Assembly (NCBI GenBank): GCA_050181465.1
Contig: JBFXDD010000007.1
Coordinates: 116,280 to 180,279 of the forward strand
DNA: 64,000 nt
Direction: 5' to 3'
Source: JACRLW01 sp050181465
GTDB lineage: Bacteria > Planctomycetota > UBA1135 > UBA2386
Position numbers and translations under genes: made by a program. The notes beneath the pieces were generated by a model. That model did no database searches. It was not told where the DNA came from and saw only the letters and a list, made by a program, of their open reading frames with translations. This document shows, in pieces, positions 52,118 to 59,666 of the stretch (positions are counted from its first letter, which is position 1; each line of letters starts with the position of its first letter).

Positions 52118-52334
52118 GACCAGGTCGGATCGCGGGTTCGATCGTGGCTATCGACCGATCGCGCGCTCTCACCTGAGAAACTCTCGCGGTCCGGATCCCG
52201 TGCGGAGCGCATCGGCGCGGCCGCCCGAATTTCGGCTTCACTTCGGCGAGTTCGAAGGCCGATCCCCTACGGCAGCTTCCGCTGTGTCGGCGCTTGCAAC
52301 GCCTCCCAGCGGTGGCTACCTTCCGCGCACCAGC

Positions 52335-52407
52335 GGGCCGTTAACTCAGTTGGTAGAGTGCGATCGTCACAAGGTCGAAGTCGCTGGTTCGAGTCCAGCA
52401 CGGCCCA
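52335..52407 (+). tRNA. tRNA-Val (anticodon CAC)
   Basis: This 73-nt cloverleaf has acceptor GGGCCGT pairing with ACGGCCC, D-arm ACTC-AGTTGGTA-GAGT, anticodon stem CGATC/GGTCG with one T-G pair and loop GTCACAA (T33, anticodon CAC), variable AAGTC, T-arm GCTGG-TTCGAGT-CCAGC, and discriminator A at 52407. CCA is not encoded. CAC reads the GUG valine codon. Confidence 0.92.
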
Positions 52408-52533
52408 ACTCTCGAGACCTCGTCGGTGCCTTCATCCAGGGGCCGTGCGACGAGGCGCTGACACCGCCGGCGGCGCGCGAGACGCGAAGCGGAGAACTCA
52501 GCGGTTTCCTGCCGGGGGCTTTCGAGCCACCCA

Positions 52534-52626
52534 CTAGACCGGATGATTCGTCAACGTCGTCGAGAGCTCGCAGCCGGGCGCGACTCGTGGCGATCGCAGC
52601 AGACGTTCACGAAGAGTCCTGGCTAG
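52534..52626. repeat. Internally deleted copy E of the palindromic element
   Basis: The core is 52538-52622 (85 bp) with CTAG on both sides. It keeps both ends (ACCGGATGATTCGTCAACG and CGTTCACGAAGAGTCCTGG) and the inner arm sequence GCGATCGCAGCAG, but about 91 bp of the middle, including the hairpin, is missing. It lies 127 bp downstream of tRNA-Val, and its right CTAG supplies the TAG stop of the minus-strand modC gene. Confidence 0.75.
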
Positions 52627-53675
52627 CGCAGATACACCTCTGCCTCGGTCGCCTTGACCGACGCCCAGACCTGGCGACCCGCGCACAGCTCGAGGTCGTG
52701 CACTGCCGCAGCGGTGACCTCGGCGACGATCGGTAGCTCGCCCCCGAGCTGCACGCGGATGCGATCGAGCGTGGGCTCGATCGCCACGACCGGCGCCTGC
52801 CAGACGTTGCGCGGCGAACCCGTCGGGCGCTCGCGATAGAGCGCGACGGCGCGGGGATGCACGGTGACCACCACCTCGCCCTCGAGCGGCGACGCAACCG
52901 TGAACGCGGCACCTCCGACACGAACGACACTCTCACGACACACGCCGTGAAAGCAGTTCAACCCGACGAGGTCGGCGACGTAGCGCGTGCGCGGACGATG
53001 GACCAGTTCGCGAATCGGGCCGTCCTGAACGACGCGACCGTGCTCGATCACCACGATCCGCTCCGCCATCGACAACGCATCCGCGATGTCATGCACGACC
53101 AACAGCCGTGGACCGGCAAACGTCGCGAGGTGATCGCGAAGCTCCCGTCGCAAGTCCAGCTTCGCGGACGCGTCGACCGATGCGAGCGGCTCGTCGAGGA
53201 GCAACAATCGAGGCGAGGAGGCGAGCGCGCGCGCGAGCGCGACCCGCTGCGCCTGCCCGCCGGAGAGCTGGTTCGGCAACGATCGGTGATGCGCTTGCGA
53301 GATGCCGACGCGCTCGAGCCATCGGCTCGCTGCTTCCAAAGAGGGTCGCTTCGGCTCGCCACGACTGCGCAATCCGAACGCGACGTTCTCGACGACGTTC
53401 AGATGCGGGAAGAGGACGTGATCTTGGAAGACGAAACCTGCGCGCCGAGCCTCGGCCGGGACGAAGGGAACGGCCGGGCCGCCGTCGAGCACGTGCTCGG
53501 CGAGTGCGATCCTGCCGTCGTCGATGCGCAGAAGGCCCGCGATCGCCAGGAGCGCCGTCGTCTTCCCGGCACCGTTGGGGCCGAGCAATGCGACGGTCTC
53601 GCCGTCGCGGACGTCGAAGCGGACGTCGAGCGCGAACCCTCCACGCTGTAACCGGAAGTCGACGTGGAGGCTCAT
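52623..53675 (-). CDS. modC: Molybdate ABC transporter ATP-binding protein
   Basis: The ATG at 53675 (MSLHVDF...) overlaps the modB stop (ATGA). The 350-residue protein has Walker A GPNGAGKTT (32-40), signature LSGGQ (137-141), Walker B LLLLDEP (157-163), H-loop in LLVVHDIADAL, and a C-terminal TOBE/mop-type domain (~285-345, QAPVVAIEPTLDRIRVQLGG...VKATEAEVYLR). This arrangement fits ModC, which powers molybdate import with ModB and ModA. Its stop TAG lies in the CTAG end of repeat copy E. Length is normal for the family, so the insertion site is at, not within, the gene. Confidence 0.93.
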   Translation of the reverse strand: MSLHVDFRLQRGGFALDVRFDVRDGETVALLGPNGAGKTTALLAIAGLLRIDDGRIALAEHVLDGGPAVPFVPAEARRAGFVFQDHVLFPHLNVVENVAFGLRSRGEPKRPSLEAASRWLERVGISQAHHRSLPNQLSGGQAQRVALARALASSPRLLLLDEPLASVDASAKLDLRRELRDHLATFAGPRLLVVHDIADALSMAERIVVIEHGRVVQDGPIRELVHRPRTRYVADLVGLNCFHGVCRESVVRVGGAAFTVASPLEGEVVVTVHPRAVALYRERPTGSPRNVWQAPVVAIEPTLDRIRVQLGGELPIVAEVTAAAVHDLELCAGRQVWASVKATEAEVYLR

Positions 53676-54460
53676 CGCGACGGAAACCACTGCCTGCGCA
53701 GCGCGAACAGCACGGCCCCCGAGGTCAGCACGAGGAGAAGGCTCAGCACGATCGCGGCCGAGGGATCGGTCTCCAAGGCCACGTAGACGGCGAGCGGCAT
53801 CGTTCGCGTCTGCCCGGCGAGGTTGCCGGCGAAGGTGATCGTCGCACCGAACTCACCGAGCGCACGCGCCCACGCGACGAGCAGCCCTGCCCTCAGGCTC
53901 GGAGCGATCATCGGCAAAGTGACCGTCCGAAAGATGCGCCACGGTCCGGCGCCCAAAGTGGCGGCTGCGTCGGCGAATCGTCCATCGAGAGCGCGCAAGC
54001 CGCCCTCGACGGTCAAGACGAAGAACGGCATCGCGACGTAGGCCTCGGCGAGGATCACGCCTTCGCGCGTGAAGGGGAGCGCGATTCCAAGCCACCGGTC
54101 CAGCGGTGCGCCGACGATGCCGTTCCTGCCGTAGGCCAACAGCATCGCGACACCGCCGACCACCGGCGGCAGGACCATGGGCAGAGTTACCAGCACTCGG
54201 ACGATTGCGTGCACGCGTGAAGTGCCGCTCGCGAGCCACGCGGCCAAGGGAAGACCCAGCACGAGCGACAGCACCGCGGCGGCCACGGAGCATTGCAGCG
54301 ACAACAGCAGGGCGTCACGGATCTCGCGACTGCCGAGGAAGTCGAACAGCTTCGGCCAGGGTGTGCGCAGGCACAAACCGACGAGCGGGACCAGGAAGAA
54401 CCCGCACGCCGCGAGCGCCGCGAGCTTGAGCGTGACGGGGAGGTTGCGACTCGTGCTCAC
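53672..54460 (-). CDS. modB: Molybdate ABC transporter permease
   Basis: The 262-residue inner-membrane protein starts at a GTG preceded by GAGGA. It has several transmembrane helices and the inner-membrane-transporter EAA-type loop (DAAATLGAGPWRIFRTVTLP). The region LGEFGATITFAGNLAGQTRT and the terminal helix ALRRQWFPSR are typical of ModB/CysT-type permeases. It lies 5 bp after modA and overlaps modC (ATGA). ModB forms the membrane channel for molybdate. Tungstate uptake cannot be ruled out. Confidence 0.93.
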   Translation of the reverse strand: MSTSRNLPVTLKLAALAACGFFLVPLVGLCLRTPWPKLFDFLGSREIRDALLLSLQCSVAAAVLSLVLGLPLAAWLASGTSRVHAIVRVLVTLPMVLPPVVGGVAMLLAYGRNGIVGAPLDRWLGIALPFTREGVILAEAYVAMPFFVLTVEGGLRALDGRFADAAATLGAGPWRIFRTVTLPMIAPSLRAGLLVAWARALGEFGATITFAGNLAGQTRTMPLAVYVALETDPSAAIVLSLLLVLTSGAVLFALRRQWFPSR

Positions 54461-54465
54461 ATTCC

Positions 54466-55221
54466 TCAGGGGGTCGTCAGGCCATGGCGTTGCAGGATCG
54501 CGCGGCCGGCCGCGGACCGGACATGGTCGACGAACGCGAGACCGCCGGACCGGTGGGCACCTCTGCCGAGCGCGACGATGGGATACGAAGCGCTGACGTT
54601 GTGCTCATCCGCGATGGGGACCGCGTCGACTTGGTCCGCGGCGCTGATGGCGTCGGTCACGTACACGATCCCGGCGTCGACTTCGGCGAGGCTCACCTTG
54701 CTGACGATTGCCTTCACGCTCGGTTCATCGGAGCGGGAGTTCACGTGGACGCGCGCCCGCTCGAGTGCTCGACGCGCGTAGCGACCCGCCGGCACTTCGG
54801 GTCCGCAGAGGACGACCCGCAGATCGTCGCGCGCGAGATCGGCGAGGCTGCGAACGTCTCTTGGATTGCCCTTCGCGGTCACGATCGTGAGGCGGTTGTG
54901 TGCGAACACTACCGGAGCTGCGATCGGCGCATCGGTCGCGAGGATGCGTTGCATGTTCGCTTCGTCGGCGGAGGCGAATACATCCACCGGCGCGCCCTCA
55001 CGGATCTGCATGACGAGCTGCGGCGTGCCGGCGAAGTGGAGTTCGATTCTCGTGTCGGGATGTTCCTTCTCGAAGCTCCTGGCCAGCTCCTGGAACGACG
55101 CCGTGAGCGATGCCGCTGCGAAGACCATCACCGGCCTGGTGCCTGAGTTTGCGTTCCGGCAACTCGCGAGGAAGGCGAGGCACAGAGCGAGCGCGAGGAA
55201 TGGAACGTGGCGCGCGTTCAA
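54466..55221 (-). CDS. modA: Molybdate-binding lipoprotein
   Basis: The 251-residue product begins at a TTG that overlaps the stop of the modE-like gene (TTGA). Its N-terminus ends in a lipobox, LAFLAS-C21, so it should be a lipoprotein. The mature part has the ModA pattern: VFAAASLTASFQELARSFEK, HFAGTPQLVMQIREGAPVDV (oxyanion site region), 'KVSLAEVDAGIVYVTDA' and 'YPIVALGRGAH'. It captures molybdate (or tungstate) outside the inner membrane and delivers it to ModBC. Confidence 0.93.
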   Translation of the reverse strand: MNARHVPFLALALCLAFLASCRNANSGTRPVMVFAAASLTASFQELARSFEKEHPDTRIELHFAGTPQLVMQIREGAPVDVFASADEANMQRILATDAPIAAPVVFAHNRLTIVTAKGNPRDVRSLADLARDDLRVVLCGPEVPAGRYARRALERARVHVNSRSDEPSVKAIVSKVSLAEVDAGIVYVTDAISAADQVDAVPIADEHNVSASYPIVALGRGAHRSGGLAFVDHVRSAAGRAILQRHGLTTP

Positions 55222-55634
55222 GATGGGTCGCCTTCCGGCGCCCGCTCGGTAGCACGTTCGACGACCACGTTCGTCGCCTTGATGACCGCCCGGACCATGA
55301 CGCCGGGCTCGAGTCGCATAGCGTCCACGGACTCACGCGTCAGCAAGGAGACCACGCGGAACGGCCCGCATCGCATCTCGACCTGTGCGGCGACCCTATC
55401 GGCGATCACGCGGGTCACAATTCCCAGCAGGTGGTTCCGCGCCGAGGAGTCGCTGTCCGTGTCATCGTCGAGTTCGAAGCTCTCGGCGAGGCGCGCCAGG
55501 TCAGCCCCATCGACGAGGCGATGTTGTCCCACGGTTCGTGTGGTCTTCAGACGGCCGGCGTCGGCGTGACGCCGAATGGTGTCGACGCTCACGCCGAGCA
55601 CCCTCGCCGCCTGCCCCAGTCGATAGGAGGTCAT
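55218..55634 (-). CDS. ModE-like regulator: MerR/excisionase-type HTH plus TOBE (molybdate-binding) domain
   Basis: The 138-residue protein starts MTSYRLGQAARVLGVSVDTI, a DNA-binding helix-turn-helix of the MerR/excisionase (helix-turn-helix_17) kind (~1-50). A Asp/Ser-rich linker follows, then one TOBE/mop-type beta domain (~65-130, NHLLGIVTRVIADRVAAQVE...PGVMVRAVIKATNVVVER). Classical ModE has a LysR-like wHTH and two TOBE domains; this compact form is a known variant ('excisionase-TOBE'). It is the first gene of the operon and is divergent from a molybdopterin-fold lipoprotein, so it probably represses or activates both when molybdate is bound. Confidence 0.88.
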   Translation of the reverse strand: MTSYRLGQAARVLGVSVDTIRRHADAGRLKTTRTVGQHRLVDGADLARLAESFELDDDTDSDSSARNHLLGIVTRVIADRVAAQVEMRCGPFRVVSLLTRESVDAMRLEPGVMVRAVIKATNVVVERATERAPEGDPS

Positions 55635-55693
55635 GCAAGGATTTCTATCGGAAGGTCTGGCATCTGCAAGGATCACATGGGAACAATCGCGAA
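55635..55693. promoter_or_regulatory. Divergent control region with direct repeat TGCAAGGAT
   Basis: The 59 bp between the modE-like gene and the lipoprotein gene contain TGCAAGGAT at 55665-55673. The same nonamer starts at the last base of the modE start codon (55634-55642). The repeat period is 31 bp, about three helical turns. Two such half-sites could bind a MerR-type regulator. This is an inference; no palindrome of the ModE type (TATATA-like) is seen. Confidence 0.4.
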
Positions 55694-56236
55694 ATGCGCG
55701 ACATCCTCCGCTCGTTCGTCGGTCTCGGCTTGGGAATGGTCCTATTCGGTGCCTGCGCGTCCGACCGTGCCTTCGAATCTGCGGCCTCGGAACCTCGACT
55801 GATCATCGCCGGGGAGATCCCAAGACCGGGGACCTGGTCGACCGAGCAGCTCGAGGCCCTTGGCAGCGAAGATGTGGACTGGGTCTTCCGGGATCAGCGG
55901 CACACGTACCACGGGCTGCGACTTGACCGGCTGCTCCAACACGTCGGTTTCGAGGCCGGTCCCGGCGGGGCGTCGGTTCCGCCGAGAGATCGGCGGACGG
56001 GCTGGCGCCGGGTTGTGATTGCCAAGGCGCGCGACGGCTTTCGCGCCGTCTTCACCTGCGCTGAGCTCATGCCCGAGATGGGGCGCACTCGGGCGTATCT
56101 CGTTTGGCGTCGAGATGGCGAGACCTTGCCGGCGGATGAAGGACCGCTACGCCTGATCGTCACGACGGATCAGAAGGGGTCGCGCAGCGCGCGGCAGCTC
56201 AGCGAGCTTCGGATCACGGACGGGGCCGGCTCCTAG
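55694..56236 (+). CDS. Lipoprotein with molybdopterin (sulfite-oxidase-like) fold
   Basis: The 180-residue product has a lipobox (VLFGA-C21). The mature part follows the oxidoreductase molybdopterin-binding fold in short form: LIIAGEIPRPGTWSTEQLEA, 'DQRHTYHGLRLDRLLQHVGF', 'FRAVFTCAELMPEMGRTRAY', 'GPLRLIVTTDQKGSRSARQL'. The first Cys region that coordinates Mo in sulfite oxidase or YedY is absent, and a single Cys lies in FTCAEL. It may have lost cofactor binding, or use another ligand. The gene is divergent from the molybdate operon, which suggests that it works with molybdenum homeostasis. Confidence 0.7.
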   Translation: MRDILRSFVGLGLGMVLFGACASDRAFESAASEPRLIIAGEIPRPGTWSTEQLEALGSEDVDWVFRDQRHTYHGLRLDRLLQHVGFEAGPGGASVPPRDRRTGWRRVVIAKARDGFRAVFTCAELMPEMGRTRAYLVWRRDGETLPADEGPLRLIVTTDQKGSRSARQLSELRITDGAGS

Positions 56237-56328
56237 ACTGCGTGTGCGAGCTTCACCCCGGCACTCGACCACCGTGTCGGAGCCAACCGCGCGGCGTGCT
56301 TCGGAGCGATGGCTTTCCGGCGCTTAGG

Positions 56329-56571
56329 ATGAGGGATGATGCGTCGATCACGGGGCCCATACCGGTGAGTTCGAAACTTCAAACCTGGCGCGCGGCGCTC
56401 GTTTGGTCACTCGTCCCACTGGCCTGCTTTGGGGTCGCGGTGCTCGGAAGCGGCAGGGTGGCGGACGTGGCTTGGGTGCTCTTCTTCGTCTGCACCGCGG
56501 TACTGATCTTGATCGGCGTGCGCGACTCGATCGCGGGGGCGGAGGAGCTGTCGGACCGCGACTCGCTCTGA
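56329..56571 (+). CDS. Small membrane protein, two helices
   Basis: An 80-residue frame from ATG 56329 (GTG at 56365 would give 68 residues) has two clear transmembrane segments, ALVWSLVPLACFGVAVLG and VAWVLFFVCTAVLILIGV, and a short acidic tail. No family is recognised and no clear Shine-Dalgarno is present. It is convergent with the next gene. Confidence 0.4.
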   Translation: MRDDASITGPIPVSSKLQTWRAALVWSLVPLACFGVAVLGSGRVADVAWVLFFVCTAVLILIGVRDSIAGAEELSDRDSL

Positions 56572-56656
56572 TCCCATGCCTCGCTCCCGCGGCGTCGGGC
56601 TTGCGTCTCGCTTGCGTCTCGACTGCGCCGCGACCGCCGTACTGTCACAGGCTCCG

Positions 56657-58291
56657 CTACTTACCCAGAGTCGGAGCTGGTCGTTCGGTGAGCTGGACGA
56701 GGATCGGTTCCATGGGCGGATCCGCAGTGACGTCCACTTCGAGGTCGAGGTCCTCATAGCACTGAGACCGAGTGATGATGGTCAGCTTGCCGGCCGGGGC
56801 AAGGAGCTGCACCGGGCCGCGGGAGGGTTCCCAGTTCGCGATGGAGATTCCCTCCTTCTCGACATCGTCGATGACCATGTGGAGGCGCGACAGAAGGGTT
56901 GCGGTCGCGAACTTCGGCACGATGGTGATCGGCACGAACTCCTTGTTGATCGTGAGGCGGACCACGTCGGTTGCAGGTTCGATTTCCGACACTGTGAACT
57001 TCAGGTCGTTACACTCCTTGATCAGCCACGCTGCGGCGTTCGTTGGTTCCACGAAGTAGGGGCCGTGTGCCAGGAACTGTGGTTGTCCTGCCGGGACTGC
57101 ATCGACATAAGGTCCGTTGCCTTGAGAGTAGTCAATATCGGCGCGGGCAATCCGCAGGGGGATGTCGAGCAGCCTTCCCGATGCCGTCCGAAGTTCAACC
57201 TTGACATGGCGATACTGTGTATCGAGGTCCTGTTCGAGATACACCGGATCCTTGATACTGCGGATGGGGCTCAGCGGCCAACGACCTATCCACGCGGTTC
57301 CGTTCTCGAGCACGATTCTCAATCCGACATCGAGCGTCTCGCCTCGCGCGAGCAGGCTCGGGCTGGGTCGACCAACGAAAGCGTGTGAGTCTGGAAATCG
57401 TGCTTCGAGCCGCTTGCGACATTCCGCGTTTCGCGAGACTACACCGAAAGATCGATCAGTACCGGAGCGATTCCAGTTCCACTCCAGCTTGTTGATGGCT
57501 CCCGGCTCGGGCAGAGCAAAGACGACGCCATACATATCCTGCATTGTGAACGAGACGTTCGTATCGCTCTCCAGTCGAACAAACTTCGGTTCGAACAGAA
57601 GCGGCGCGTAATGATCATGCACGACTCCCACAAAGTAGAGGCCGGTCGGAGCTGCTTGGAATTGCGCACTGCCGGTAATGTCCGTTCTGCGTGTCCAGAC
57701 TGGACGAGGGTGAAGTGGATCGCCGTCTGACGGAACAGGCAGCACTGCTAAGGGATTGTCGACACGGGGCGACATCACCAAGGTGGCTTCCGGGAGCGGA
57801 ATGCCGAGGTCGGTGACGACGCTCACGGTCAGTCTGGGAGCCTTAGAGAGCACCAACACGACTTCACCCTCGATGCCGCCGGCTACGACTGCGGGAACGA
57901 AATCCCTATGAGAGACGAGAAATCGCTCTCCACTGTTGCTGAGCGATTTGTGGACCAGTTTCCCATCGGAACCACTCCTCGCCAGTCCCTGACTGTCGAG
58001 GTTCAGCGTGCCGACATCCGATTGTACGTAGGTACTAAGCTCCGCTTCCGCAATCGGGGTCCCGCCGGGATCCGTCACGAGGACCGTGGGGGGCAGAGGA
58101 ACGACCGCGGTTCGCGTCCGCGACTCAGAGGCTGTGGCCACATTACTGGCCACGTGCTGAGCGGTGCCCGGTTGAGGCGCGGGGGATCCGGAGCCGGGAG
58201 TCGGCTTCGCCCCCCCGCGAAGAAAGGACAGGATCACCAGCGCAAGAACCACAATCGGCAGGGCGATCCGATACTTCATGTTGCTCGTCAT
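56657..58291 (-). CDS. Membrane-anchored protein with carboxypeptidase-regulatory-like domains
   Basis: The 544-residue product begins with a short basic stretch and one hydrophobic helix (MKYRIALPIVVLALVILSFL), so it is probably anchored with the rest exported. A Pro/Ser/Thr-rich linker is followed by beta-sandwich units (VTDPGGTPIAEAELSTYVQS, TDLGIPLPEATLVMSP, 'LAPAGKLTIITRSQ'). Its base composition is somewhat less GC-rich than its neighbours. No enzyme motif. It is followed upstream by the 12-Cys secreted gene (9 bp apart), likely in one operon. Confidence 0.6.
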   Translation of the reverse strand: MTSNMKYRIALPIVVLALVILSFLRGGAKPTPGSGSPAPQPGTAQHVASNVATASESRTRTAVVPLPPTVLVTDPGGTPIAEAELSTYVQSDVGTLNLDSQGLARSGSDGKLVHKSLSNSGERFLVSHRDFVPAVVAGGIEGEVVLVLSKAPRLTVSVVTDLGIPLPEATLVMSPRVDNPLAVLPVPSDGDPLHPRPVWTRRTDITGSAQFQAAPTGLYFVGVVHDHYAPLLFEPKFVRLESDTNVSFTMQDMYGVVFALPEPGAINKLEWNWNRSGTDRSFGVVSRNAECRKRLEARFPDSHAFVGRPSPSLLARGETLDVGLRIVLENGTAWIGRWPLSPIRSIKDPVYLEQDLDTQYRHVKVELRTASGRLLDIPLRIARADIDYSQGNGPYVDAVPAGQPQFLAHGPYFVEPTNAAAWLIKECNDLKFTVSEIEPATDVVRLTINKEFVPITIVPKFATATLLSRLHMVIDDVEKEGISIANWEPSRGPVQLLAPAGKLTIITRSQCYEDLDLEVDVTADPPMEPILVQLTERPAPTLGK

Positions 58292-58300
58292 TGCCGTGGA

Positions 58301-58759
58301 TCAGCAATCGCAAGTGTAGAAGTAGACCGGAACCCCCGGCTCAAGAGGTGCGGGTGGAATGGCTTTTGTGCAGGCCTGGCCGCAGGCGACTTTGATGCAT
58401 ACCCAGGCGGACACCGAGTCATCGATGTTGAATGCCACCTCGCCTTTGCAGTGAACGAGGGCCCCATTGTAGCACTCACACCACATGCGCAGGGCGTTGT
58501 AGTGAGCCTGACATGGATTCGTTCCGTAAGGATTCCCGCAAGCATTGGTTGGGCATCCGCCCCAATACATGTCTTGTCCCCAGTTCTCCAAGTAAGCCGT
58601 ACACCCAGTTACGACGGCTGGTCGGACCGAGGCGAACGTCGCAAACACCGTGGCCGGCGTGGGGCGTTCCGGTTCTAACACTTCGGTGTCGTGGGAAGGC
58701 GCGAGGGTGAAGCCGAGCGCAAGTAGGGCGCAGAGGCGGAGAAAGAGGCTGCTTGTCAT
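58301..58759 (-). CDS. Small secreted Cys-rich protein
   Basis: The 152-residue product has a signal-like N-terminus (MTSSLFLRLCALLALGFTLAP) and 12 Cys in the mature part, several as close pairs (MW-C-E-C-YNG, TKAI region, YFYT-C-D-C). Aromatic residues abound (NWGQDMYWGG). It is probably exported and disulfide-rich. Unknown family. It is the first gene of a unit with the anchored protein at 56657-58291 and lies 84 bp downstream of the sigma-like gene. Confidence 0.6.
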   Translation of the reverse strand: MTSSLFLRLCALLALGFTLAPSHDTEVLEPERPTPATVFATFASVRPAVVTGCTAYLENWGQDMYWGGCPTNACGNPYGTNPCQAHYNALRMWCECYNGALVHCKGEVAFNIDDSVSAWVCIKVACGQACTKAIPPAPLEPGVPVYFYTCDC

Positions 58760-58843
58760 GGCGAAGGATGACCTCGATTGAGGAGGAAGTCCCCCACCCT
58801 CTGCATAAGGGAAGGGGTCCGTCGCCGCATTCGTCGCGGCGAC

Positions 58844-59464
58844 TCATCCATCGAAGGGGGGGGGGGGACGAGACACTCCCAAGAATTTCCGAAGCTTCTT
58901 CACGGCGCGCATGTAGCGGTTGCGCAAGTCGCGAGCGGTCATGCCCGCGGTCTTGGCTGCCAGTTTCATCGACTTGGCGTCCAGGATGGCCAGCAGCGCG
59001 GCATGCTCTGCCTCGGTGACGAGGTGGGCGGCATGGGTCTTGATGAGTTCGTGGAGCGCCGCAAGCTCGGGTAGGTGTGCGCTCGATTGCGGCTGCTCCT
59101 CAGCCGCGACCTCGACGACTTCGGAAAGGAACTCCGTTCTCGTCCGAGAGAGCTTGCTCGGGGGGCGCCTGCCGGCCAAGTTCCGGAGCACGGCGACTGC
59201 GTAGGCGAAGAGATCCTTCGGGACCGGTCGGTTCTTGCTCAAGAGCCTGGCTTCGACCCGCTGCATGGTGAGGTCGACGAGGTCGTTCGCCACCCGCCAG
59301 CCGACCGTACCGAGCTTGCGCATGGCGAGCTGCAGGGTGGCTTCGAGCGCGGGAAGCCTGGCCTGAGCTTCTCGCCGGAGCTGCTCAGCATCCGAGCGCG
59401 GATCGCGCTCGTTCGACTCTTCCGATTCGTCGGGATCCTCGGGCTCCTTCGGGTCCGTAACCAT
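58844..59464 (-). CDS. Divergent sigma-70-like protein with C-terminal homopolymer tract
   Basis: The 206-residue protein (ATG at 59464) has an acidic N-terminus (DPKEPEDPDESEESNERDP). A region 2-like helical part (LVDLTMQRVEARLLSKNRPV and DLFAYAVAVLRNLAGRRP) follows. The C-terminal helix-turn-helix is like region 4 (LLAILDAKSMKLAAKTAGMT ARDLRNRYMRAV). The pattern is that of a degenerate ECF sigma factor. The 3' end contains a run of 12 G on the plus strand (58856-58867), encoding SRPPPPFDG. Slippage there would change only the last few residues. It is divergent from the ABC transporter genes (202 bp between starts). Confidence 0.65.
   Translation of the reverse strand: MVTDPKEPEDPDESEESNERDPRSDAEQLRREAQARLPALEATLQLAMRKLGTVGWRVANDLVDLTMQRVEARLLSKNRPVPKDLFAYAVAVLRNLAGRRPPSKLSRTRTEFLSEVVEVAAEEQPQSSAHLPELAALHELIKTHAAHLVTEAEHAALLAILDAKSMKLAAKTAGMTARDLRNRYMRAVKKLRKFLGVSRPPPPFDG
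58856..58867. repeat. G12 homopolymer in the 3' end of the sigma-like gene
   Basis: Twelve consecutive G (plus strand) fall in codons for the poly-Pro end of the sigma-like protein. Such tracts are slippage-prone and also error-prone in assembly. Confidence 0.9.
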
Positions 59465-59666
59465 CGTCCGGATTCTCCATGCTTGGTTCGGGGCGGACGC
59501 AGCACGGTCTCTGGGCGATCGGCTGCGTCGGCCGTGGGAGCGAGGGCGGCCTCCCGAGGCGCAGCATAGTCGACTCGAGTCGCACGTGTTGCGCCGGCCG
59601 CACTGACGCCGCGAGCACGTCGGCAACCGCATGGCTACTCTGCCCCGCCGACCCCGACCGCGCCGC

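Noticed and set aside
55635..55693. Classical ModE palindrome (TATATA-type) between the divergent genes
   Set aside because: No such sequence is present; only the direct repeat TGCAAGGAT is visible.
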